NCBI GenBank assembly: GCA_002454125.1 | Contig: DKII01000066.1 | Span: 1-13,490, forward strand | From: Novosphingobium sp. UBA6722 | Lineage (GTDB): Bacteria; Pseudomonadota; Alphaproteobacteria; Sphingomonadales; Sphingomonadaceae | DNA length: 13,490 bases | Reading direction: 5' to 3' | Shown: piece by piece, positions 6,085 to 11,951 of the stretch | Layout: each line of letters begins with the position of its first letter | Numbering within the stretch: the stretch's first letter is position 1 | Position numbers and translations under genes: made by a program | The notes under the pieces: model-generated | Database searches by the model: none | Seen by the model: the letters and a program-made list of their open reading frames with translations, nothing else | Told to the model about the DNA's origin: nothing

Positions 6085-7166
6085 AGCTTGAGCACCCAGC
6101 CGTGCGGATCGGGTGCTTCGCCGCGCTGGATCGAAACCAGGCGGCTGCGCAGCTTTTGCGTCAGTTGCCCCGGGCCGCCGCTGCCGATCGTGAATTCGCG
6201 GTCACGCCCAGCCACCTTGCCGACGGGGGTAACCACCGCGGCAGTTCCGCAAGCAAAGGCCTCAAGCAGCGCGCCAGAGGCGGCATCGGCCTGCCACTGG
6301 TCAAGGCTGTAGGGTTCTTCCGAGACCTTGAGGCCTTCCTCGGCGGCGAGCTGCAGCAGGCTGTCACGGGTCACGCCGGGGAGGATCGTGCCGGTCAGCG
6401 GCGGGGTGACGATCCGGCCGTCGGCCATCACGAAGAACAGGTTCATGCCGCCCAGTTCCTCGATCCACTTGTGCTCGGCCGCATCGAGGAACAGCACCTG
6501 GTCATGGCCCTTGGCAAAGGCTTCGGCAGTCGGAACCAGGCTGGCGGCGTAGTTGCCGCCGCACTTGGCCGCGCCGGTCCCGCCGGGCGCAGCGCGGGTA
6601 TAGTCCGAAACCCAGATAGAGACCGCCGGGGCGCCCGACTTGAAGTAATTGCCGGCCGGGCTGGCGATGACGATGAACTTGTATTCCTTGGCCGGGCGCA
6701 CGCCCAGAAAGGCCTCGGTCGCGATCATGAAGGGGCGCAGGTAGAGCGAGCCGCCTTCAACCGACGGGAACCAGTCGGCATCGACCGCCACCAACTGGCG
6801 GATCGCCTCGATGAACAGGTCTTCCGGCAGCTCCGGCATGGCCAGCCGCTCTGCGGACGCGTTGAAGCGGCGCGCATTGGCTTCGGGCCGGAACAGCGCC
6901 ATGGTGCCATCGGCCAGGCGATAGGCCTTCAGACCTTCGAAGATTTCCTGGGCATAGTGCAGCACCGAAGCCGCCGGATCGAGCGCGATCGGCTGGCGCG
7001 GGCCGAGCGTCGCCGAATGCCAGCCCTGGCCCTCGGTCCAGTCGATCGTCACCATGTGATCGGAAAAAATCTTGCCGAAGCCCGGATCGGCCACCAGCCC
7101 GGCGCGTACCGCATCCGCCGTCGGGGCGGGGTGGGGCACATGGGCGAATGTGGTAGCGGCGAGCAT
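6081..7166 (-). CDS. ilvE: branched-chain amino acid aminotransferase
   Basis: PLP-dependent fold-type IV aminotransferase (type II BCAT) that interconverts leucine, isoleucine and valine with their 2-oxo acids using glutamate/2-oxoglutarate; cytosolic. Landmarks are the N-terminal SVLHYAQEIFEGLKAYR (residues 68-83), RPEANARRFNASAERL, GSLYLRPFMIATE, and the PLP-binding Lys201 in GAAKCGGNYAASL. Further ones are WIEELGGMNLFFV, LPGVTRDSLLQLA and EAFACGTAAVVTPV. The 361-residue length fits type II BCATs. Start ATG 7166 has AAGGA about ten bases upstream, a slightly long spacing. Its 3' end overlaps the end of csoR by three bases. A GATAAT box (7243-7238, minus strand) is a candidate -10 element, leaving a leader of about 65 bases. 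No attenuator-type leader peptide was seen before it. Confidence 0.95.
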   Translation of the reverse strand: MLAATTFAHVPHPAPTADAVRAGLVADPGFGKIFSDHMVTIDWTEGQGWHSATLGPRQPIALDPAASVLHYAQEIFEGLKAYRLADGTMALFRPEANARRFNASAERLAMPELPEDLFIEAIRQLVAVDADWFPSVEGGSLYLRPFMIATEAFLGVRPAKEYKFIVIASPAGNYFKSGAPAVSIWVSDYTRAAPGGTGAAKCGGNYAASLVPTAEAFAKGHDQVLFLDAAEHKWIEELGGMNLFFVMADGRIVTPPLTGTILPGVTRDSLLQLAAEEGLKVSEEPYSLDQWQADAASGALLEAFACGTAAVVTPVGKVAGRDREFTIGSGGPGQLTQKLRSRLVSIQRGEAPDPHGWVLKL

Positions 7167-7237
7167 CGGGTCGAAGTCCTTCTGACTGTGAAGCAGCGCC
7201 TCTGAACGAAAGTTACCTCAAAGACAAGAAAAAGGTA

Positions 7238-7243
7238 ATTATC
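7238..7243 (-). promoter_or_regulatory. candidate -10 box of ilvE promoter
   Basis: GATAAT on the minus strand, 72 bases before the ilvE ATG and downstream of the intrinsic terminator at 7308-7350. The matching -35 position reads GCAGAC, a poor match, so this is tentative. It is supported mainly by being the only AT-rich -10-like hexamer between terminator and gene. Confidence 0.3.
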
Positions 7244-7307
7244 GTGCGAGAGTGGTTGCTGTCTGCCGGTCTAGGCAGAATTGCGCTTTGCGCCAAGAGT
7301 GCAGGGC

Positions 7308-7350
7308 AAAAATGAGAAGGGCGGCGCCGGTATCCCGACAACCGCCCTTC
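7308..7350 (-). terminator. intrinsic terminator of the structured RNA
   Basis: On the minus strand GAAGGGCGG (7350-7342) pairs perfectly with CCGCCCTTC (7324-7316) around a 17-base loop, followed by TCATTTTT (7315-7308). The nine-base GC-rich stem plus T-run is a good Rho-independent terminator. On the plus strand no T-run follows. It would separate the RNA transcript from ilvE. Confidence 0.75.
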
Positions 7351-7405
7351 GCATGGTCAGCGGCCGGAAGCGCCGCTCACAAAGCCTCTATCGCTTACAT
7401 CGACC

Positions 7406-7462
7406 TCAGCGATAATGCTCCGTTTTGCGGGTTACCGACCTCCCTGCTGAACCATGAGACAT
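7406..7462 (-). CDS. 18-codon mini-ORF with an extended Shine-Dalgarno, inside the structured RNA
   Basis: The ORF reads MSHGSAGRSVTRKTEHYR and stops at TGA 7408-7406. Just upstream, GAAAGGAGGTGA (minus strand, 7477-7466) is complementary over twelve contiguous bases to the 3' tail of 16S rRNA, with six bases between GGAGG and the ATG. That is far stronger than at any other gene here. The peptide is small and basic and I know no homologue. The segment GGTGACCGA, just 3' of the GGAG core and reaching the start codon, could pair with TCGGTAACC inside the ORF (eight of nine positions), partly hiding the start. It could be a real microprotein, a leader that gates the RNA, or a ribosome-binding decoy; the sequence cannot decide. 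Confidence 0.4.
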   Translation of the reverse strand: MSHGSAGRSVTRKTEHYR

Positions 7463-7655
7463 CGGTCACCTCCTTTCGCGCTGTTGAGCCAAGGACCACC
7501 CCTCGGGGCGGTCGGGGCCATCGGCGAAGCCCGATGGGCCTTGGGATGGAATGTGAATCATTCCGCGCCGCACAACAAGACTTGAATAGATTTTTTTCGA
7601 TGTCAGAATCCGGGGCTTCCGGCCTGCTCCGTGCCGGTTTTCCACAGTCTGAAAA

Positions 7656-8204
7656 TCAGCGGCAATCCTCGACCACGCGGCTCAGTTCGGGCCAGGCAGG
7701 TACGATCATGGTCCCCAGCGGGGCGGGGATCTCGACCATGAAGCGCCCGCGGCTCATCGCGATGGCATCAAGCAGCCGGTCGTCGGCGGCAAGTTCCACA
7801 TCGGTGAAGTAGGGCGGTTGGGCAGTCGTGCGCCCCGTGACGACGCGGCGCTGCGTTGTGGTTGTGATCGTCACCGGCTCTTCGGCGCTGGCGATTCCCT
7901 CATGCCGCAGCGTCACGATCCGGCGCGCCGGATCGCAGGAGAGGATCAGCCGAAGCTCTCCGTTCGGCAGGGCAAAGCGCGCGACCGAGCGTTCACCTTC
8001 CCGTTGCCAGGTCCAGTTACCCGCCACCATGGTCTGGTCCAGCCAAGCCCCCACAGGTCTTGGCGGGGGCGTGACTGTCGGCGGTGGCAGGCCGGGATTT
8101 TCGGTCACCTTGGGCGGCACGGGCAGCGGCGGTGGCGGTTTGGCCGCGCAGGCACCAAGCAGCAGTGCGCCAATCGACCCGGACAGCAGGACATTTGCCT
8201 TCAT
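7656..8204 (-). CDS. hypothetical proline-rich lipoprotein, 182 aa
   Basis: No named family is recognised. The first 19 residues form a lipoprotein signal peptide (MKANVLLSGSIGALLLGAC) with lipobox LGAC and lipidated Cys19, so the product should be anchored to a membrane facing the periplasm. A proline-rich linker follows (residues about 23-50: KPPPPLPVPPKV, LPPPTVTPPPRPV). The compact C-terminal domain begins near GAWLDQTMVAGNWTWQREG and contains strands typical of a small beta domain (SVARFALPNGELRLILSC, RRIVTLRHEG, EEPVTITTTTQRRVVTG). Residue Ala20 after Cys does not indicate inner-membrane retention by the E. coli rule. The ribosome-binding site GGGAGG sits only two bases before ATG 8204, unusually close. 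It is divergent from tlyA. Confidence 0.82.
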   Translation of the reverse strand: MKANVLLSGSIGALLLGACAAKPPPPLPVPPKVTENPGLPPPTVTPPPRPVGAWLDQTMVAGNWTWQREGERSVARFALPNGELRLILSCDPARRIVTLRHEGIASAEEPVTITTTTQRRVVTGRTTAQPPYFTDVELAADDRLLDAIAMSRGRFMVEIPAPLGTMIVPAWPELSRVVEDCR

Positions 8205-8275
8205 CGCCTCCCTATGGAATGAGGCGCGCCAAGCGACAAGCCCTGCCAGCCATGACCCAGCCCCGATCAGCCAAG

Positions 8276-9019
8276 ATGCCCAAGGTGCGCGTTGACCAGT
8301 TGCTGGTTGATCGCGGCCTTGTCGAAAGCCGCAGCCGCGCGCAGGCGCTGGTGCTGGCGGGCCTCGTCTTCAGCGGGGAGACCAAGCTGGCCAAGCCGGG
8401 TCATACGCTTCCCGCCGATGCCCCGCTGGAAGTGCGCGGGCGCGACCATCCGTGGGTTTCGCGCGGCGGGATCAAGCTGGCCCATGCAATCGAACACTTC
8501 GGGCTCGATCCGGCCGGCGTCACGGCAATGGACATCGGCAGCTCGACCGGCGGCTTTACCGATGTGCTGCTACAAAAGGGGGCAAGCCACGTCTTCGCAG
8601 TCGATTCCGGCACCAACCAGCTTGCCTGGAAACTGCGCCAGGATCTGCGGGTGACCGTGCTGGAACAGACCAGCGCGCGGATCCTCACCCCTGCCGAGAT
8701 CGACCGGCCCTGCACCTGGGTCGTTTGCGACGCCAGTTTCATTTCTCTGTCCAAGGTATTGGAAGTGCCGCTTAATCTGGCTGCACCGACCTGCCAATTG
8801 GTCGCCCTGATCAAGCCGCAGTTCGAGGTTGGTCGGGGCGAAGTGGGCAAGGGCGGAGTGGTGCGCGATCCCGCGCTCCATGCCCGTGTCTGCAATGAGG
8901 TGCTCGCCTGGATCGAAGGATTGGGTTGGCAGGTTCAGGGGATCGTCGAAAGCCCGATCACTGGCCCGGAAGGCAATGTCGAATTCCTGATCGCCGCGCA
9001 GCGCGGCCAACAGGGTTAA
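8276..9019 (+). CDS. tlyA: TlyA-family rRNA 2'-O-methyltransferase
   Basis: S4-domain plus FtsJ/RrmJ-type SAM methyltransferase. TlyA proteins methylate the 2'-OH of cytidines in 16S and 23S rRNA (family knowledge; often annotated hemolysin). The N-terminal S4 RNA-binding domain (residues 3-60) opens with KVRVDQLLVDRGL and SRSRAQALVLAGLVF. SRGGIKL and DIGSSTGGFTDVLL (from Asp86) form the start of the Rossmann methyltransferase, and ALIKPQFE lies further on. The catalytic tetrad K-D-K-E falls at Lys67, Asp152, Lys180 and Glu237, almost the same spacing as in the mycobacterial enzyme. ATG 8276 (247 aa) is chosen because homologues begin right before RVDQ; ATG 8252 would add eight residues (MTQPRSAK). 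Neither has a clear Shine-Dalgarno. First gene of the plus-strand run. Confidence 0.92.
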   Translation: MPKVRVDQLLVDRGLVESRSRAQALVLAGLVFSGETKLAKPGHTLPADAPLEVRGRDHPWVSRGGIKLAHAIEHFGLDPAGVTAMDIGSSTGGFTDVLLQKGASHVFAVDSGTNQLAWKLRQDLRVTVLEQTSARILTPAEIDRPCTWVVCDASFISLSKVLEVPLNLAAPTCQLVALIKPQFEVGRGEVGKGGVVRDPALHARVCNEVLAWIEGLGWQVQGIVESPITGPEGNVEFLIAAQRGQQG

Positions 9020-9025
9020 GGGCGA

Positions 9026-9054
9026 TTGCCTAGTCCGCCATACCCGGCCATATC
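9026..9054 (+). promoter_or_regulatory. candidate tspO promoter
   Basis: TTGCCT (9026-9031), 17 bases, CATATC (9049-9054) lie in the 90-base gap between tlyA and tspO. A hairpin follows at 9070-9090 (CCCC-tt-CTCG, loop AAT, CGAG-GGGG) just before the ribosome-binding site. The fit to the consensus is moderate and made by eye. Confidence 0.35.
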
Positions 9055-9109
9055 GCTCTGAATTCTCCGCCCCTTCTCGAATCGAGGGGGTGCCAATCGG
9101 AGGGAATGC

Positions 9110-9664
9110 ATGTCGGCTCTTGCCTCGCCTGCCCAGTTGCGTGCCAGCTTCATCCGCTGGTCGCTGTTCCTGGTGCCGGGGATTGTCCTGCTCGGTTTCT
9201 TCAGCGGTACTGCAGGCGGAGGGGCGGGCACGCCGTGGTTTGCCGGGCTGGTCAAACCATCGCTGTTCCCGCCGCCGGCCACTTTCGGGATCGTCTGGTC
9301 GATCCTCTATGTGCTGATGGGCTTTGCCCTGGCGCTGGTCGTCACCGCGCGCGGCGCGCCGGGGCGGTCCGCGGCAATTGCGGCTTTCGTGGTTCAACTT
9401 ATCCTCAATCTGGCCTGGTCACCGCTATTCTTTGGCGCACACCAGATCAGCGCGGCGCTGTACCTGTTGCTGGCGATTGACGTTGCCGTCTTCGCGACCC
9501 TGCTGCTGTTCTGGCGCGTGCGTCCGCTGGCAGGCATGCTGCTGGTGCCCTATCTCGCCTGGGTGCTGTTCGCCGCCGTGCTCAACTGGCAGTTCCTGGA
9601 AGCCAATCCGAATGCCGATGGGCAGGAAGTTTCGGGTGCAGTCTCGACGGTTACCTTCGAATAG
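9110..9664 (+). CDS. tspO: TspO/MBR family tryptophan-rich sensory protein
   Basis: Five-helix integral membrane protein of the TspO/translocator family, which binds tetrapyrroles and in alphaproteobacteria has been linked to oxygen-dependent pigment regulation (family knowledge). Start ATG 9110 follows GGAGGG by five bases. Family marks are visible in order: WFAGLVKPSLFPPPATFGIVW at the first loop, YVLMGFALALVV (helix 2), LILNLAWSPLFFGAHQ (helix 3), ALYLLLAIDVAVFATLLLFWRV (helix 4), and MLLVPYLAWVLFAAVLNWQFLEANP (helix 5, with the conserved PYLAW...LN). At 184 residues it is longer than the usual 150-160, owing to an N-terminal stretch and a polar C-terminal tail after LNWQFL. It is preceded by a candidate promoter and hairpin, so it may be transcribed independently of tlyA. 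Confidence 0.9.
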   Translation: MSALASPAQLRASFIRWSLFLVPGIVLLGFFSGTAGGGAGTPWFAGLVKPSLFPPPATFGIVWSILYVLMGFALALVVTARGAPGRSAAIAAFVVQLILNLAWSPLFFGAHQISAALYLLLAIDVAVFATLLLFWRVRPLAGMLLVPYLAWVLFAAVLNWQFLEANPNADGQEVSGAVSTVTFE

Positions 9665-9702
9665 GGCTTGAACGTGCCCGCCGACGGGACCATCTAGCCG
9701 CC

Positions 9703-9966
9703 ATGCAGAGCCAGAATCCCCTGTTCGCCGATCTCGCCAAGCTGCTCAACAGTGCGGCCGGAACCGTTGCCGGTGCAGGCCGCGAGGCCCGCGAGAATGC
9801 GCGTGAGCGCTTCCGCGAAGCGATGGGCGGGCTGGACTTCGTCAGCCGCGAGGAATTTGACGCGGTCAAGGACATGGCCGCCAAGGCCCGCGAAGAGAAC
9901 GAGGCCCTGGCCGAACGCCTGGCCGCGCTTGAAGCCGCCTTGAAGGCCAAGCCCAGCAAGGGCTGA
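9703..9966 (+). CDS. ubiK: UbiK/BMFP-family accessory factor (YqiC-like)
   Basis: An 87-residue protein of the UbiK/BMFP family (DUF526). UbiK in E. coli helps the late hydroxylation steps of aerobic ubiquinone synthesis, and the Brucella homologue was described as membrane-fusogenic. The N-terminal amphipathic helix (NPLFADLAKLLNSAAGTVAG) is followed by a basic/acidic helix (REARENARERFREAMGGLDFVSREEFDAV). A C-terminal coiled coil rich in Ala/Glu/Leu comes last (ENEALAERLAALEAALKAK), matching the trimeric coiled-coil architecture of the family. Start ATG 9703 lacks a strong ribosome-binding site. It lies 38 bases after tspO on the same strand. The family call rests on length, domain order and the conserved FVSREEFDAVKDMAAKAREE segment. 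Confidence 0.87.
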   Translation: MQSQNPLFADLAKLLNSAAGTVAGAGREARENARERFREAMGGLDFVSREEFDAVKDMAAKAREENEALAERLAALEAALKAKPSKG

Positions 9967-10020
9967 CGGAACCCCCCGGCTGTTTCAACGGTTGCAGGGC
10001 AAGCTTTCTAAGGGCTTGTC

Positions 10021-10257
10021 ATGTTCACCCAGCTAAATCCCCCGATACCGCTCCACGTGCTTGGCAAAGGCGAAGGCTATGCCCTTGGCCTGATCGACTA
10101 TGGACAGGAGCACAACCTGATCTGGGTGACCGCAATCAATGCGACCGGAGAAGTCTGGTGCGCGCCGAACCCGACTGTTCGCCTGGGCAAGAACTGGACC
10201 ATGGGCCGGCCGGAGGCTGCGGCCATCGGCATTGATAAGCAGGCCGCGCTAAGCTGA
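10021..10257 (+). CDS. conserved-looking hypothetical protein, 78 aa
   Basis: Small soluble protein without signal peptide or membrane helix. Start ATG 10021 is preceded by AAGGG (10010-10014) at six bases. That ribosome-binding site lies in the loop of a short CAAGC/GCTTG hairpin (10000-10018), which might modulate initiation. The sequence has a compact beta-rich look (PLHVLGKGEGYALGLIDYG, NLIWVTAINATGEVWCAPNP, VRLGKNWTMGR) with one cysteine and three tryptophans or more distinctive aromatic positions. I have the impression that similar short proteins occur in other sphingomonads, but I cannot name a family or function. It sits between ubiK and recO on the same strand. Confidence 0.72.
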   Translation: MFTQLNPPIPLHVLGKGEGYALGLIDYGQEHNLIWVTAINATGEVWCAPNPTVRLGKNWTMGRPEAAAIGIDKQAALS

Positions 10258-10294
10258 GCTTGCGCGCCGGGCCGCATCGGGCCAGAGCGCGTGC

Positions 10295-10894
10295 ATGGAT
10301 CTGCGCACCCCTGCGATAGTCTGCGCTGCCCGCGCGCACGGCGAGACCGGCGTGATCCTGCGGTTGCTGAGCGAGGACCACGGGCTGGTCGCAGCCTATG
10401 TCGCGGGTGGGCGTGGGCGGAACCTGCGCCCGGTGCTGCTGCCCGGCAATCTGGTCGAGGCCGAATTGCGGGCGCGGCCCGGCAGCCAGCTTCCCTCGGC
10501 GCGGGTTGAGCTGGTCGCCAGCCGCGGCCCCTGGCTGACCGAACCGCTGCCTGCTGCCGCGATCACCTGGGCAACCACGCTGACCGCCTCGGCGCTGCCC
10601 GAACGGCAGCCCTTTCCGGCGCTGCACCAGGCGCTCACCGCGCTGCTCGATGCGGTCTGCCATGCTCCCTCGGCGCGGGGCTGGCTGCCCGGCATGACCG
10701 CTTTCGAGGCGCTGCTGCTGCGCGAACTGGGCTATGGCGCGGTCGAGCGCTCGGCCGATCCGGACTGGAATGCCCAGCTGGCGGCCTTTGACAAGCTTGG
10801 CCCGCTGGTGGCGCGCTATCCGCTTGCTGATCGGAGAAGCGATGTTATGGCGGCGCGCGCCATGCTGCGGGAGCGGCTTGGCCGGATTGAATAG
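10295..10894 (+). CDS. recO: DNA repair protein RecO
   Basis: RecO of the RecFOR pathway, which loads RecA onto SSB-coated single-stranded DNA. The N-terminal OB-fold begins DLRTPAIVCAARAHGETGVILRLLSEDHGLVAAYVAGGRGR, the typical RecO opening (short strand, E-T-ILRLLSE-HG, then a basic GGR patch). PVLLPGNLVEAELRAR continues the OB-fold. The C-terminal helical domain contains RGWLPGMTAFEALLLRELGYG, the RecO-type FE-LLRELGYG motif. At 199 residues it is shorter than the E. coli protein (242), and no zinc-finger cysteine cluster is present. ATG 10295 has no clear Shine-Dalgarno. It is followed after 12 bases by leuB, suggesting co-transcription. Confidence 0.9.
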   Translation: MDLRTPAIVCAARAHGETGVILRLLSEDHGLVAAYVAGGRGRNLRPVLLPGNLVEAELRARPGSQLPSARVELVASRGPWLTEPLPAAAITWATTLTASALPERQPFPALHQALTALLDAVCHAPSARGWLPGMTAFEALLLRELGYGAVERSADPDWNAQLAAFDKLGPLVARYPLADRRSDVMAARAMLRERLGRIE

Positions 10895-10906
10895 GTTGGG
10901 AATCCC

Positions 10907-11950
10907 ATGAAGATCGCAGTTTTCGCCGGCGATGGAATCGGTCCTGAAGTGACGCGCGAAGCCGTGCGCGTGCTTGAAGCGCTCGATCTGCCCGGGCTCG
11001 TGCTGTTCGAAGGCGATGTCGGCGGGATCGCCTACAAGCGGCACGGCCACCCCCTGCCGGCCGAAACGCTGGAGATCGCCCGGTCCTGCGATGCCATCCT
11101 GTTCGGCGCGGTTGGCGATCCCGATTGTGACAACCTGGAGCGACACCTGCGCCCCGAGCAGGCGATCCTGGGGCTGCGCAAAGAGCTGGGCCTCTTCGCC
11201 AACCTGCGCCCGGCCAAGGTCTTTGCCGGACTGGAAGACGCTTCGGCACTGCGCCCGGAAGTGGCGAGCAAGATCGACCTGCTGATTGTGCGCGAGCTCA
11301 ACGGCGACGTCTATTTTGGCGAGAAGGGGATCCGCACTTTGCCGGACGGTCGCCGCCAGGGCTGGGACATGATGTCCTATGCCGAAGACGAGGTCCGCCG
11401 CATTGCCCATGTCGGGTTCCGCGCCGCGATGGGCCGGGGCAAGAAGCTCTGCTCGGTCGACAAGGCCAATGTCCTCGAAACCTCGCAGGTCTGGCGTGAC
11501 GTGATGATCGAGGTGGCGAAGGACTATCCCGACGTCGAGTTGACCCACATGTACGTCGATAACGCGGCGATGCAGCTGGTGCGCAATCCCGGCCAGTTCG
11601 ACGTGGTCGTGACCGGCAACCTGTTCGGCGATATCCTGTCGGACCAGGCCTCGATGTGCGTGGGTTCGATCGGCCTGCTGGCTTCGGCCAGCCTGTCCGA
11701 TGGCAAGATGGGCCTCTACGAACCGATCCACGGTTCGGCACCGGACATTGCCGGCAAGGGCCTGGCCAATCCGATGGCAACGATCCTCTCGGCCGCCATG
11801 CTGCTGCGTCACTCGCTCGGGCTTGAGGCAGAGGCCGCGCGGATCGAGGCGGCCGTGGCCAAGGCGCTCGCCGATGGCATTCGCGGCGGTGACCTCGGCG
11901 GCAGTCACGGCACGGCCGCGATTGGCGACGCGGTGCTGGAGCGCCTGTGA
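10907..11950 (+). CDS. leuB: 3-isopropylmalate dehydrogenase
   Basis: Oxidatively decarboxylates 3-isopropylmalate to 2-oxoisocaproate using NAD+, the third step of leucine biosynthesis; a cytosolic dimer. The N-terminus KIAVFAGDGIGPEV is the family opening. RKELGLFANLRPAKVF is the substrate-binding region, and LIVRELNGDVYFGEKG carries the catalytic Tyr136, with Lys186 in SVDKANVLETSQVWRDV. NLFGDILSDQASMCVGSIGLL has the metal-binding aspartates, and YEPIHGSAPDIAGKGLANP is the NAD-binding loop. At 347 residues the length is normal. Start ATG 10907 lies 12 bases after recO with a modest GGGA ribosome-binding site. The stop is separated by one base from the next ATG (11952), so leuB and the glycosyltransferase are probably co-transcribed. 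Its product feeds the transaminase encoded by ilvE at 6081. Confidence 0.96.
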   Translation: MKIAVFAGDGIGPEVTREAVRVLEALDLPGLVLFEGDVGGIAYKRHGHPLPAETLEIARSCDAILFGAVGDPDCDNLERHLRPEQAILGLRKELGLFANLRPAKVFAGLEDASALRPEVASKIDLLIVRELNGDVYFGEKGIRTLPDGRRQGWDMMSYAEDEVRRIAHVGFRAAMGRGKKLCSVDKANVLETSQVWRDVMIEVAKDYPDVELTHMYVDNAAMQLVRNPGQFDVVVTGNLFGDILSDQASMCVGSIGLLASASLSDGKMGLYEPIHGSAPDIAGKGLANPMATILSAAMLLRHSLGLEAEAARIEAAVAKALADGIRGGDLGGSHGTAAIGDAVLERL

Positions 11951-11951
11951 C

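Larger units (their letters stand above)
7308..7570 (-). ncRNA. structured RNA of unknown family upstream of ilvE
   Basis: The 489-base gap between ilvE and the lipoprotein gene is filled by consecutive perfect or near-perfect stems. They are GGAATG/CATTCC (7548-7564); a three-way junction closed by CCAAG/CTTGG (7489-7493 with 7540-7544) with two arms (CCATCGG/CCGATGG at 7518-7537, and the GACC...GGTC arm at 7494-7513); TATCGCT/AGCGATA (7389-7414); AGCGGC/GCCGCT (7359-7377); and a terminator (7308-7350). The minus strand is favoured because the T-run after the last stem lies on that strand, and because the 7498/7509 pair is a G-U wobble on minus but an A-C mismatch on plus. The 5' end is a guess; the minus-strand A7 tract near 7591-7597 could be an upstream promoter element. 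It carries a mini-ORF with a very strong ribosome-binding site. I do not recognise a known RNA family; it is not 6S, tmRNA, SRP or RNase P by the motifs I know. Confidence 0.6.

Noticed and set aside
5904..7205. 433-codon plus-strand frame across csoR and ilvE
   Set aside because: Overlaps csoR in another frame and is antisense to ilvE; composition is shadow-like.
7548..7597. Plus-strand terminator: GGAATG/CATTCC hairpin followed by a T7 run
   Set aside because: The T-run begins 27 bases after the stem, too far for an intrinsic terminator; it reads better as an A-tract upstream of a minus-strand promoter.
8084..8251. Upstream extension of tlyA
   Set aside because: Lies antisense to the lipoprotein gene, and TlyA homology begins only after 8276.
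11700..11951. Upstream extension of the glycosyltransferase inside leuB
   Set aside because: Out-of-frame reading of leuB; the GT2 fold starts at the ATG at 11952.
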